Of a DNA stretch of 64,000 nt, positions 1-13,800 are shown in pieces. The notes under the pieces are model-generated. The model was not told where the DNA came from. It made no database searches and saw only the letters and a program-made list of their open reading frames with translations. How positions within the stretch are numbered: position 1 is the first letter of the stretch; each line of letters begins with the position of its first letter. The position numbers and the translations under genes were made by a program. The stretch comes from Choristoneura fumiferana (lineage: Eukaryota > Arthropoda > Insecta > Lepidoptera > Tortricidae): positions 5,677,840-5,741,839 of the forward strand of contig NC_133494.1 in NCBI RefSeq assembly GCF_025370935.1, written 5' to 3'.

Positions 1-932
1 TATTTATCCGTTGCTTAGTACCCATAACACAAGCTTTGCTAAGCTTACTTTGGGACTAGGTCAATTGGTGTGAATCGTCCCGTGATATTTATTTTATTTA
101 TAGATAATTAACAGATCATGTTTAATATATATATTTTTTTAATTGTGGTCAAACTTCATTGATAATACTGTAATTACGTTATCGCTGCTTATACACCGTA
201 GACACCGCGGTCTCTTAGATAATCTAAGGCCGCGGTAGGCACAGTATTTTTAGAAAATTTTATTCGTAAAATGAGAGCCATCAAGCATCGACGCTCAGCA
301 TAGTACCTGGGTTCAGATCAGGCCTAGCGGTGGTGGTTCATTAGTAAAACGTTAATGCTAGTAAATATTACAGAATTATCGTGACTTTTAGGGAATAAAA
401 CAATATTGTTTGATATAGAAGTAAGTAAGTATCATGATCTCTAAGACATAAAATAATTCGTACCTTTTTCTTCCCTTCCGGTTCATTGCCACTTCTGAAT
501 TATTAAAACAACCTTACTCCCTTTCGTTGAATGGTTTATTATGTTCAACAATGGTGCCGCAATATACTATGATAACAATCTGATATCTGTTTCGGAATCA
601 CCGATGGCTCGTTCCTTACAATTTTCCTTTTTTAACACCCAAACTTCTATTTTTGCATCATCCTCCTTTGACAACCAAAAACAATCCCTCCTTCTCTCTT
701 GTTTTTTTTTTATCATCCGAAGCCAATACCGGAGTTGCCTTTTAAAAAATCATAACACAAGAGGACAAGTAGATCAGGAAACAGTCAATAGACCGGTCGG
801 TTACAATTTTGTGGTAAAAATTAGCATTAATCTTTTTAATACCCTACTATTTCTACTGATTAGTTAGAAAGAGACATTTTTGTTTGCTTGTGACAAAACC
901 TAACATTTTCGTGGGATAAGTACTTTTTATTA
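1..932. other. AT-rich stretch without a supported gene
   Basis: I find no exon with coding character and splice sites here. The open frame at 541-867 is Phe/Ser/Leu-rich, low in complexity, and has no recognisable motif. Confidence 0.5.
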
Positions 933-1103
933 ATGCGAGAGGAGGCCACAATAGAAATCTTCCCCGAGGGAGATGCTATGCCTGGAGTTCGAAGTGGTAT
1001 TTATACTTCAGATTTGATAAACCTTACTTACACGATGGGTAGTCCTGTCAGCATTTTAACTGTTATCATTATCAGTATGCTGTTGTTCTACACCGATTCT
1101 AAG
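933..1103 (+). other. Possible orphan exon with a membrane segment
   Basis: An open frame starting MREEATIEIF runs 57 codons to a good donor (AAG|GTAATC at 1103/1104). It encodes an acidic start, a Gly/Ser/Thr middle and a hydrophobic stretch (SILTVIIISMLLFY) ending in TDSK. Amino-acid usage looks more protein-like than in nearby random frames. I do not recognise the family, and no partner exon is visible before the window edge or downstream. It could be one exon of a plus-strand gene running off to the left, or chance. Confidence 0.25.
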
Positions 1104-1133
1104 GTAATCATAAAATGATACAGCATGCTTGAA

Positions 1134-1262
1134 GTACGGTCACATGCATTCAAATCTGGCACAGCTGAGCGTGCAAAAATATCTGACATGTTCTACTGGA
1201 CTTAGAAATACAGTTGTATTAGGTATTTATGCACGCTTTGTTGTATCAGATATTGGTGGAAA
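1134..1262. repeat. MITE family B copy (diverged)
   Basis: It carries the family words 'gagcgtgcaaaaatatctga' and 'tatttatgcacgctttgttg', which are shared with copies at 21348, 38087 and 39590. The halves are inverted relative to each other, so the element folds into a hairpin. The left end here is degraded (gtacggtcac instead of gtacagtcac). Confidence 0.6.
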
Positions 1263-1298
1263 ACTGTACAATTTTAATGTATCAAAACTTCAATCTAA

Positions 1299-1439
1299 GG
1301 GGCTGTTTCACCATCCATTGATTAGTGTTAACTGACGGTTAAATGTGATGCCGTCTCTATTTGTTTTGTTCGAATAGACGGAGACGGCATCACATTTAAC
1401 CATCAGTTAACACTAATCAATGGATGGTAAAACAGCCCC
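1299..1439. mobile_element. MITE family A, near-perfect 141-bp palindrome with TAA target duplication
   Basis: The arms begin GGGGCTGTTTCACCATCC and are inverted copies joined by a short loop (tttgttttgttcgaat). TAA lies on both sides (1296-1298 and 1440-1442). A 3-bp TTA/TAA target duplication with this structure fits PIF/Harbinger-type MITEs. Related copies lie at 31616, 39935, 40302 and 51918. No coding capacity. Confidence 0.8.
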
Positions 1440-1805
1440 TAACTGTCGCTCATTTGTCAGGAAACTGATAGCGATTGAAACGCTCGTAGAACTCCCCTGA
1501 TGTTTTAGTTTAGTTGTTCCACATTTGAAAGAAAGAGACAGAGACATTGGATTAGGTAGGCTGCATTAGGATCGCCAAAGTACTACAAAGTAGGTGCTAC
1601 ACGGGAATGTTTGTGGGTATTTTAACTCAGCCGGCCTCAGACATGGCGTTAATGCTTTTTAGGTTGGCTGATGTGACAAGAAATTAGTTATCATCAATTG
1701 CGAGATGTACATTTTTTTCTGGTTAGTTAATGTTTTGCCCCAATGGACAATGTGACTAATTTGTACGTTGCCCGTTTCAAATAAAATATTAAAGTAGGTG
1801 CTGAC

Positions 1806-4800
1806 CGTGAGATTGCAGAAAGCGCGCTCGACGGCGGCGATGAAGCGTTCCAACTCTGCGCCGCTCGCCAGCACCAGCGCCAATCCCGAGCCGCGTTCAC
1901 GCGCCTCGCACACACTCCACTCCTGCGCAAGACAACCAAGTATTTTTTTGACATTGGGTCCAAAGAGGCTAGGTCCTTGCCTGCTGTTTACTTGTTTTTA
2001 GCGTTCTTTAATTGTATATGAGGTGCTTATACGTGCAGTCGGGAAAAATCCAAGGGGAGGGGGGAAGGGAGAGCCCAGACAGTGCCAGATTATCACCGGC
2101 TAAAAAACCCGGCTGCACGTCCCCACAAACATTATTACCTTCGTGACAAAAATTCGAATAAAACTGTTCAAAAAACTGGGTTAGTGTAGAAGGAATATAA
2201 TGAAGTGGATTTAATTAGGTATGGTTGACAGCATCAGCCAGTATCTGTCATTGTTTACTTTGCGTCTAGCGCAATAAGGTTTTTATTGCATTGGCGCTTA
2301 CATTCGGTTTAGTCCGGCATTTTCAATACTCGTTTGCGCCGAGTTGCCGAAGTATAACTTATATTTGCGGCCCCCCTGTACGCAATTCAGTGTCCTCGAC
2401 GGTACTTAGGAAAAGAAACAACATAGCCCTCCTTCAGACAGTCTGGTAAAGAGCAAGACGGGTGGTTAAAATCGTGTGATGAAAGTAATGTTTTCTATAT
2501 TGACATAAGAATAAGTTTTTGGTAAAATTTTAGTTTTTAATGCAAGCTTTTTTTGCTGACTGTACTTTTTGTTGACTGTACTTGTATTGTCACCCAAATT
2601 ATATTTGCATACCAAATTTCAAGTAGATGCCAGTAATCGTTGAAGAGTCCCGTCCTGTGGAGACGATCCTGGCCCGACTAACAGGATGTCACTACCTGAT
2701 TATTGTATTGTCACGCAATTTACATAAGTATACCAAATTTGAAGTCAATCTAACTACTAGAAGTTGGTCGAATTTAACTTGTAAGATTTGATTACAGACA
2801 GACAGACAACGGGACAGGTGAAACTAAATAAAAGCTTGTAAAAAAAGTAATGTTTTTTTTTTACTTACCAAACAGCACCAATTCTCGTCCGTGTCGGGTA
2901 TTTTGAACGCGGTCAAATTCTTGATCGAACCGCAAGCCAGTATCTCAACATCTGATCGCATTTCTTCCATGTATTCTGCAAAAAAAAACATGTTTCTGTA
3001 AGAGACTCGTTTGGTACAGTCGAGGTCAAAGATATCTTTAAACTTTATTACCTTGTCGCTGTCACTTCATGTTTGACAGTTTGTATAAAACTATCAGAAG
3101 GCTTACATTGATAAAGTACTAAAGTGTAAAGATATCTTAGATCTTGACTGTACATAAAAATAAACTGTCAGGAAAGAATAAAAAAAAGTTGAACGGGGAT
3201 CTTGTGCATCGGAAGCGTTTGGCGGTGTTTTTCTCTTACGATCTTAATACCTTTGAGCAGTGCGTCGGAGCCGCGATCCCGGAGGTAGGCGGCGGCGCCG
3301 GCCACAAAGGTGAGGTCCAACGTGTCGCGCACGCTAATGACTTCCCGCGGCGTCACGAGCACCGTACACGCGGCCGGGGCGCCGGCACGCTCCGCTTTCG
3401 CTGCGCCGTCCTTTTCTTCGAGGGCCTGCGAAAATTGTTATTATAATATAATAGATTGTACAAAAAGTGAACAAAATGCGTTAAAGCCGGAGGCGAGGGT
3501 TGAGTTAAAAGTCGAGGGTAAAATGGGTTTTATCAACAGAGTTATGTAGTTAGGTTTACATTTCGATTGCAAGGAAATTAAACAGCTGCAAGATTTGAAT
3601 CGTTCAGATCTTTAGGCGTGGTAAGAAGCCATCGCCCGCCGCAATTTAACCCCAACAAAAAAAAAAGCGTCACCGGCTTAAACGAGATGGCGCTGTGGAG
3701 GAGAGAGTCGCGTGGTCCCCACGGGTTCATGGTGTCAATTTTCCTATTGTTTACCTGTGCAGCGTGTAACAGAAACGACTACAGCCAGTTGGAGGTGATG
3801 GGATCGTTGGACGCGGTCGCGGTAAGAACGCAATCCAACCCAATCTCGAAAAAAAGCAGCCACCAATGAGCGCGATGGCACTGGGGAGAAGGGTAGCTAG
3901 CCAAGACCCCACTGTAATTATTGGTTATCGATGTCAAGTTTACCTGTGCAGTGTGTAACGACTGCAGCCAGCTAGAGGTGGTGGGATTGTTAGGCGTGGT
4001 AAGAAGCCGTCGTCCCCATGGTGCTAGGGAGAAGGGTCGCAAGGACCCCACTGTAATTATTGTTTTTCGGTGACAAATTTACCTGTGCAGCGTGTAACAG
4101 CAACGACTGCAGCCAGCTAGAGGCGGCGAGGTCGCCGGGCGCGGCGAGCAGCAGCAACCCACTGGACCTTAACGCTATCTCGAAAAAAGAGGCCACCAAT
4201 TTGATCGCGATGGCGCTAGGGAGGCAGCCGTAAGTACCCTATTGTAATAATTGGCTAATGGTGTTACGTTTCCTTGTTTACCTGTGCAGCGTGCAACAGC
4301 AACGACTGCAGCCAGCTAGAGGCGGCGGGGTCGTCAGGCGCGGCGAGCAGCAGCCGCCCGCCGGTCCCGAGCGCGATCTCGAAGCAGTGCGGCCGCCGCG
4401 AGACGTCCACGTGTCTCCGGACGCCGACCACGGACTTGAGCGCAATCGCGTTGGGGAGAGGGGTCGTGCCGTCCGGGGAGTGAGGGCCCCATTGGAGGAC
4501 GCCCGCGCTGTAACAACGTCACATTTTAAGATACAACAGATTTTATCAGGGGGACGAAAAGTTCTCGAATAGAGACCGCGCATCGGCAAGCGCAGCGTAG
4601 GACGTTACGGCCACGAACGAAATGGGCTGATGGATGAAGCCATAGGTGCACGATGGATGCAAGCCGCTTCCAACCGAAGCAACTGGAGGTTTATGGGGGA
4701 AGGCCTGGCTGATATGATGACATTTCATAAATGCGAAAGTTTGTCAGCGTGTTTTTAAAGAAGAGAAGAATCGACATAATCTAAATAAATAAAAATTAAT

Positions 4801-7800
4801 CGTAAAATGTGTAGCAACACAGTAGTGTAGTGTGTGTGTAGTGTGTGTGCTTAGCAAAGCGCAAAACTCGTCAATGGCCACAACCCCATTCTGACGCAAT
4901 GTCAGGCCGGTTCTTTGCGTACATGTTCTTTTTGTACTTTCACTTTCCATTCAGTCAAGCTGTGGAACGATTTACCCTTGGCTCTAAGGGAATCTCCGTC
5001 TGTGGCCTCGTTCAGGGAGAGTTTAAAGAAATTATGGCTGGACACCGACACCTGAGATGAGACTGTTTCGCTTTTGTAATTGTTTGTTATATTTCCTTTG
5101 ATTTATGTTAGTGTTAATGTCAATAATGTTGTATTTATTTTATCTCATTTGAGTATTTCTGTTTTGTCTCTTTACCGCACGTAATTTTCCGCTTATCCTC
5201 TATATAACCAAATGTTTTTTCCTAACTAGGTTAGCTGGAAGAGATCCCTTTTAAGGATAAGCTCGCCTTTGTTCTCCTCTCTGTGTATTTGTATTTTTAT
5301 TTTTATGTGCAATAAAGAGTTTACATACATACAGTTGTGGTCATATAATTAAGAACGATTTTTTATAGAGAAGATTTTTTCAAACTGACAAGTGTTACTA
5401 ACTGCATGTATATTTTTGTACTTCTCTCGGTATCGTAAAACTTTTCCGTACTAGCGGTAAATTCATTTATACATATAATTGGCTAAAAATAAATAGATAA
5501 ACTTTATACATTACATCTAAACCTAGTATTACTACTTACTGGCTGGTCATATAATTAAGAACGCTGAATAGTTTATTTTTTATTCAAATTTAAATAGAGA
5601 ACGGACCGCCGCTTTGTGGTTTTAGGTTATTATTCGAATAATTTTGGCGCCATTTAGTGCCGTAATAGTCTTAAAGGCGATTGCTTCATATAAAAACAAT
5701 GGGGAAAAATAAAAGTTGTGATAAATCTACAAGAGAAGTAATACTAAAACTTCGCGACAAGAATTGGTCGTATAAACACATAGCCGATCATCTGCAATGT
5801 TCAAAAACTATGGTTTTCCACGCCATAAAGCATTTTGCCACGTATCAAACTACTTCAAATGTTCCGCGTGTACCTAAACAAAGAAAGTCATCTCGTCGAG
5901 ATGATCGAAATATCGTTCGTTTGGCAAAACAAAATCCTTTTAAAGGGTCTAATGAGTTGAGAAAAGAATATTTTGGCGAAAACAACCCTTCAGCAATCTC
6001 GGCACGCACTATTCGAAGGCGTTTGGTAGAAGAAAAGTTGCACGGAAGGATAGCAAGGAAGGTGCCTATGTTGAAACGGTGTCATAGGCAAGCCCGGCTT
6101 GCATTTGCAAGAAGATATGAAACTGGACAGTCAGACAGTGGAAAAACGTTCTTTTTTCTGACGAGACAAAAATAAATAGGGTATGTTCTGATGGCAAACG
6201 ATATGTAAGACGGCCTCCAAATAAAGCATTCGACTCAAAGTACATAAAAGTGACTTTAAAGCATGGCGGGGGAAATGTAAAAATTTGGGATGTTTTTCTG
6301 GACATGGTGTTGGACCTGTTAGGCTGATAGAAGGAAACATGGATCAATTTCAATACAAAAACATACTGGAAGAAACAATGTTACCATATGCAGAAGGCGT
6401 GCTTCCGGTTATTTGGACATTCCAGCACGACAATGATCCCAAGCATACTGCATGTATCGTTAAGGAATTCCTCACATCGCAATCAGTTTCTGTCTTAGAT
6501 TGGCCAGCCAACAGCCCCGATCTTAACCCAATAGAGCATCTTTGGTGCGAAGTCAAGGAAAAGGTTTCAATCGACAGTGTGGCAATTTAAGAGAACTGTA
6601 TGACGTATTCTTAGAAGAATGGAACTCTATCTCTCTCGCGAAATGTCAAAATTGATAGATTCAATGCCTCGCCGGTGTAAGGCAGTAATAAAAAGCCGTG
6701 GACATGCTACTAACTATTAATTTTAGTTAAAATGTATTACATTGCTTTTTTTGTGTACAAACTTCACGTTAGTGTGATTTAGTTAATCTAAGTTTCAAAT
6801 AAAAAAACTTTCGAACAGTTCAATAAATCGTTCTTAATTATTTGTCCAGCTTCATTACTATTTCAATTTGTTACTAAAGAAAATAAACACAAAATTTGTA
6901 AAAAAATTACAGCAATTTTATTCTTAATCCCGTTTGCTCTATTCATGTGGCTGTTTCATAACGTAACTAGTTACTTCTAAGAAGGAACCACGACTACACA
7001 TGACATAATTTAGTTAAAAATAAACTGGAACTTCAAATCGTTCTTAATTACATGTCCACCACTGTACATACATGTCCAAATCGTCCCGCCATTGACGACG
7101 CTTGCCGTTCTCCGGCAGCGACTAGTGACAAAGTGAGCCCACCTTTGCGGGTGCATACGACAGACGTGACCAATGAGTGTTGCTCTTATTAAAAAAAAAA
7201 CTGAGAGGATGCTAGAAATATGGCGAGAAAAGTGAATAAATAGATAAGTAGTGGACATCCTGGAGTTGGAAAGAAGATTACCGTAGCAGAAAGTAGCAGG
7301 GCTCGAAGCGGCGGCTGCGGTCGGTGCGGCACATGAGGTAGCCCTCCAAAGGCGGCGCGAAGGCCCCCGGGGCCTCCATCAGCCTGTCCCCGGCGTCCCC
7401 TGAGCATGCGCGCCCGTAGTATAAAATTTCATCCAGCTGAAAAATAAAATACAATGAGATTTTGTCAAACAGAAAAGCTTGATGATGTAATAATGTTCGC
7501 AAGACCGGCAATTTATACCTACAGACATTGAGCGTGCCAGTCACGTGCCGTACTTTTATTGGGTGTATAAGTTTGAATTCAATTTTCTCATAATCACCTT
7601 TTCTGGCTTTTGAGCTTCAACATTTTTTTTTTAAATATCTATTAAACCTACATGCATGTTTCTTACATGGTTCGATAGCTAAATGCATGTAGATTATGGG
7701 GATATCAATAACTCAATACCAACAACAAGGTACCTTTTCCCAGATAACGCCACAATTTCATTAATAAATTGGGTAGTTTGAATTCAAGACATTACAGTAC

Positions 7801-10800
7801 AGAGAGATTCCACCGTTTATCAAGGCGATCTTGAAATATCTAGAGCTCTTTCAAGGTACGAGTAATCACGGTCTCCATTCTATAGCAAATATATCTAATA
7901 TAATTAAACCGTAATTGTTTTCGTCAATTTATTATGAAGCATTTACTTTAAATATCAGACCGTTGTTTACCTAATTTAATCATCATTTAATTTAACGTAA
8001 AAAAACAAGACATGAAGCTTGACTGTATTTTGAAGAAAGAAAACTTAGTGTAATCAGAATCACCGTTCAAGGTGCCCTTAATTATAACTTATAATTACGA
8101 TTGGTAAATGTCAATGTATGTATTTTGAACTATCTGTTATGGGCGGAGAGCAGACGGGTCGATTACCTGTTTGATAACATTCAATGAGATAGGCCAATGA
8201 CTAAGTATGCGTGGGTTATCGTATATTATTCTAATTGTATCAATTCTGCCATTGAAACACATAATGAGTATTATGGGCATGATTGACATAATAGCTTTTG
8301 TACCAACAGTTGATTAGAACTGTTTCCATCTCTGCAGTAGTACCAGAATGTTAATGTCGTGTGGGACTCGTCGATTATCTTCTTTTTCCTCAAGTGTGAA
8401 ACGAGACGAGCGTAACTTTTTGAGTTGTGAGCCGCGATAAGTCAACTCATTTTGAGTCGCCGTGTAGCACAAACTGGACTTTTGTATAAAACCGAATGCA
8501 GCAGAAATTACGCGACATCTGAAAAAAATATGCTCGTCTGGCTTCTGGCTGGCCGCAAAGCCAACGAGTTTGTGGTGCTCAATCGAGGGCCGCAATGTAA
8601 TGCAACTTGCACAATTTTTCTTGCAAGTCTAAACTAAAAAAAAAAAAATCGATATGGGTTTTACGGGATGACCGTAAAAGTAACAAAAATTTTGGAATTG
8701 AAATAAAAAATACAAAAAGATTCCAAAGAAACAATCTTAATTTGATTGCTTAATAACGACATCTCTTGTCCGGGTGAGCGGTTAGTTAGGGGTGCTGAAA
8801 GTTTCTCGATGAGGGCTAAAGCATAGATGTCGCTAGTGTCGCTGCTTAAATGACTAAATAAGAAAACAAAAAGCTGAGATATGTGGTGCATAGGAGAAAT
8901 TCGTGTCTGTATCACTGTCCAGTGGTGGTGTAGCACGTGGCACGGAATGCCGAGGACCTGGGTTCGATTCCCAGCGCTGGTCTTATTTTTCTGGTTTTTT
9001 TATGCATCTATATTTCAGTTTGTATTTTCGACACTTGAATTAAATCAAAAATTAACAAAGAAAAGTGGTAATAAATCATAACAAATATCGTGCTAATTAT
9101 AATAATCTAGTCGCTTTTATCATTAAATTATTTGTATTATTGTTGTTTCATATAAAAAATTCAAGTGGGCGATTACTGTAACATGGCCGAATTACCTACT
9201 TTATGGTTTACCATATTTTGTGTCTAATTTTAATGTGTAGCTATTAAAAGTGTTATTTAATATAAAAAGCTCAACTTGATAAGTTTTATTAATTCTACCG
9301 TTTTCACCAAATGGACTATAGTCGGCCTCATGTGAAGCCAAAAGTACTTAACTAACTACTACTACTAAACTAGTATAGAGATTAAAAACTAACCTTATCC
9401 TGATGCCGTTGCCTAGCAACCGTAGCGGCCAGCTGCCTACAGCTGAGCGGTATAATGGCTGGAGGTCGTTGAACCTTCAGCGGCGAAGTACGAGCGCTCC
9501 ACTCCAGAGAGCTGACGAGTCGGTTGCCAAGGGACGCTTCGCCCGTCACCACGGAACAGGCTACGTTGCCTGATATGTCGATGACTTGCACGTATTGAGC
9601 TTCAGGACCCACCTGATAACAAAAATGGGCGAATTATTAACATATTCGTTTTTTGTCTCACTAGATGAGCACTGTTGCGTGAGGTTTTTAAGTGTGGCTT
9701 TCAGAGCCTGTTATTACATTTAAAACAAAGTTTAGAAAAATCATATTTTAATACACCTTAAAACCTTACATAAAAATATCAGCAACCACAGTGTTGCTTC
9801 GTCCCGTTTTGTTCGGAAAAAGGGAGGACAAAAGTTTCCGAAAGACAAAACTGTCTCAAAACACAGACATTAATTGCCCATACCGCATATTGCCATAATT
9901 AATTTCAGGTAATGCAAAATATTCACAAAATTATTCTAATTATAAATAAACCCCGGTAGCTCACAAAAAACTATGAGAGTTGACATTTCGGAGACTCACG
10001 CTCACTAGCGCCCCTAGCAAAAGATTCGATTCGCGATAGCCCTCATTCTACATATTTCTTTTTAAGCCGTGGTGGCCTAGTGGTTTGACCTATGGCCTCT
10101 CAAGCAGAGCATCGTGGCTGCAAACCGGCTCGCACCTCTGATTTTTCGAAATTCATGTGCGAAATTGGGCCAATCAAATTTACAGTGAAGGGCGTATCGT
10201 AAGGAAACCTTTACGAACCTACGAAAAGTAATGGTGTGTGAAATTTTCAATCACTAATAGGCCCGCGTGGGGACCATGGCACGTATGCATTACAAGATCT
10301 ATTAAAGCAGTGAAAACATGTTTAATACAAAATCTGCAATTGTGAAAAATTTCGCGACAATTAGTGTCGGTAAAAAAGCAAGTGACACCAATTACATTTG
10401 AAAGTTAGAGCCAGAGGGGGGGGGGGGTCGTGAGATGCACAAACCTGCGAAGCGATTCAATGGTTCGTGCGAAGTTCCCAATCCGCACGGTCGAACGTGG
10501 GAACTATGGCCCAATCATGTCCTGAGAGGAGGCCTGTGCCCAGCAGTGGGACTATATAGGCTGGATGAAAATGATGATGATGATGTCAACATGACATTAG
10601 TAGCACAAAGGTCCACCCTGGGTCATGGTCATGATTCCATTTGTTCAACTGTATTTCCATGATAATATTTCCCTACTTATTTTAGACAGGTAATATAAAG
10701 CTGGTCCAAAATAAAATCCAAGTAGGTACTTTATGTACGTTTCGATTCAGAGTGACGTACGGTTATTTCCCCAACTAGTATGTTATTGCTAGGTGTAGTG

Positions 10801-13800
10801 CATATTTGAAATAGTATTCAAAACATAATGAATGATACAATACCTTGTTTGGTAAATTGAATTCTAATAAACATTACTTACTGCTGTGCAAGCTTGCAAA
10901 TTATATCATTACGTATGTGTAGTATCTTATACTTCTTTAATACATTACCTACCATAAACCTTTTACACTGCCTTTTACTTAATAGTTGTATTTCCTATCT
11001 CAACCGAGTATAGTCCAAAATATAGACTGGTTTGCACCTTTTATAACAATGTACATGACTTTACAATGAATAAATGAAAATGAATTTAGTGTCGAGTTTG
11101 ACGTTGTCACAACAAGAATCTAGTGGAGTTAATGTATGAATTATTTTCGCCCCATTATTTTGGCGTTCTAAGGGGGAGAGACCTTTCTTCGACAATGGAG
11201 TGGACGTCTTCCAGCTGATGAGGATGATGACACGAATTATCGCGAGTGCATTATAGTCATATAAATAAATATTTAGGTCTACATTAGCTGCATCCAGTGC
11301 GAGGTCTTTAAAGCATAGTATAAATAAAAATTATTCTTATTCTTATTGGATAACGTGTTAAAACCCTTTGAACATGAGCTAGTCCAATAAAAATAACCCT
11401 TTTCAAAGCCACCATATTTTTTTTCGTAACAAAATAAGGCTTATTTTGATAAACTTACCAAAGATTAAGAAGTTTAGTTACGGCCTTACCATACTTTGAC
11501 CGCGCCGAAATGTGTCAACTCCGAAATGAGTGAGCTCACTCTTTTGGAGCCATGATAGAGAAAGTAGTATTTGCAATTACTGTAAGACAGAAAGGCCTGG
11601 TACTACTTTCTTAGTACAGCACTGTAGTGTATATATTTCCTTTCTTTTTCACTGCGAAGGCATGCCTGAACTTCGTAAATGTTTTGAAACTTACAGCAAT
11701 TGCGTCAAGTTCGTTGTGTGGCAGACGGCAAAGGATGTCATACTCGTTGCCGCCGGGTGTCAGGCCCGCGACGTATAGAGCATAGTCTGTTATGAACACC
11801 AGGAGTGGCGTCCAGGAGCCATCGTCCATGTTGTAGGGAGACTGCACTTTCATCATCTGGAACAGATGTTTATTTATTAATTTAGACATGACAGACAGTA
11901 CAAAAACAAAACATTTAAATTAAAAGAATTACAATTATTTTTTCGAACTTCCGCCAGGTGCCGCTCAAACTTCTCTTTGTGCCTTAGACGCATATAGGCA
12001 TTCATTCTGGGTTCATAGTAATATAGTAACATTATATGAACTCACAGTAGGGTTTAAGGGACTGGGTGAAATTTAACAAAATGATTTTATGCAGTCACAT
12101 ACATATATAATTATGGAGAAAAACTGTAAGTAACAACTGAGGAAAATTTGTTCTAAATGCATGTTTCAATATAAGTAAATAGTTAAATCAAAATACACGA
12201 CTAAGGAAAGTAGCAGTGCTATTGAATTTTCAAAGAGTCATTACAAATCAAAGAAAGTGGGTTATATTTGGACAAGTAAATGTAGAAAGTGGTTTGAATG
12301 TAAAATGCTGAATTAAATTGTAATTTCATATAAATGAAGTTGCAATTTAGCCACTTTATTGTTGTTATGGTAAGAAATTTTATTAAGTATATAATTATTC
12401 TTAAGGCACTATAATCTCGCGGTTAGTAAGGGGTCATCCATTAAGTATGTCTCACCAATTTTGACCATTTATAGCTCCCCCTTGTCACACCTATTGCTAA
12501 GAAAATCAACATTATTTTGTTTCTGCATCAAAAAACTGCCTGACCCTCCCCCTAATTATGTGACCTAATTACGTAATTTATGGATGACCCCTAAAGCAAA
12601 GGCGACGCTGTTTGGCATTAGACAAAGAAGTAAACAGTCAACTTACCCTGTTCAATGTTTCATTTGGATATGAGAATATCTGCAGTCTCAGCTTTTCATT
12701 GCACTCAATGGCGACATTATCTTCAAAGCTGTCAAAGTACGATGGTTCTTCGGCCGTGAGCAGGCGCACTGAGAGCCTTTTGTTCTCAATCAACTCTTTG
12801 TCCACAAGCCGCGACATTCGCGCGGCGGATATGTGGAATGTTTCCGACACATCCTCAAATGGATATATGATGGAGGGAAAACCTCTCTCCATGCGCAACT
12901 TATTATGGAAGAATTTGTTATTACGTATTTTAAGTTCAAGATCTTTTCGTTGACACACATTTTTCAAGTATCGGTTGAGAAGTGCCGATTTGTCAGACTG
13001 AAGTTTCTGATTGGAGGGACTGTCAAAAAACTCATCATTGAAATCTTCACCACCTTTAAGGGTAGAATTGTCAGTGTTAGAACAGTTGTCACTGTTCACT
13101 TGCGGTTGTTCATCATTCTCTTTTTGTACCACAGTTGTTGTTGATGCTGATTTTCGACTGTACCGGTTCACATTTTGTCTTTTTGGGGAAGATAAATGCT
13201 TGGGAATACCATTTTTTTGTTCGGTTTCTTCTTGAACATTCTTGTTAAAATGCCTCTTTGGTGTAGATGTCCTGCTAGAAGAGTCTGTTTCAGTCACCTT
13301 GGGGTTCAAATCAACTTTAGTCGTACTTGTTATTAGTTCTTTGACTGGTGTACTCTCAGGTATGGGGACAAAGGTTTGTTTGGGAGCATCAAATGCAGTT
13401 TGGAATGTATCATGGACATAGCTGTAAGATACCCCCTTGTGTTCATAAACTGTGCTTTCACAATTCACTACATATTTGTTCAGTGGAGGGAATGCATCAG
13501 CTTTATTAGCAGTTTTCTTGTCAAATTGGGTTTTCATATTAAGAGTAAGTTTGTGACGAGGGGAGCCTTCTTTAGGTGTCCTGTCTCCAGTGATGCTTTT
13601 CGTTGATGACACCAAGTCCTTAGGTCCTGCCTCCAATGGGGTTCCATTCAGATTGATCTCCACAAAGTCATCTTCATCATCGATTTGGAAACCTGAGTCT
13701 AAACTCTTAGACAGTTTTTTGTTCTGATTTACATCACAAGGCAAGGCTTCTACCACATTGGTCAGCTCAATACTGTTTTCAGGTAAGCCTTTCTCTGGTG

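Noticed and set aside
541..867. 108-codon plus-strand frame
   Set aside because: Low-complexity Phe/Ser/Leu run with no motif; probably chance.
1659..1805. Read-through extension of the last PH-gene exon to the stop at 1659
   Set aside because: The added 48 residues look non-coding (VSTYFNILFE...). It remains possible because the alternative donor GTCAGC is weak.
8925..8985. tRNA gene
   Set aside because: A perfect B box and partial A box are present, but the 3' strand has no 5' acceptor partner and a T-rich SINE-type tail follows; called SINE.
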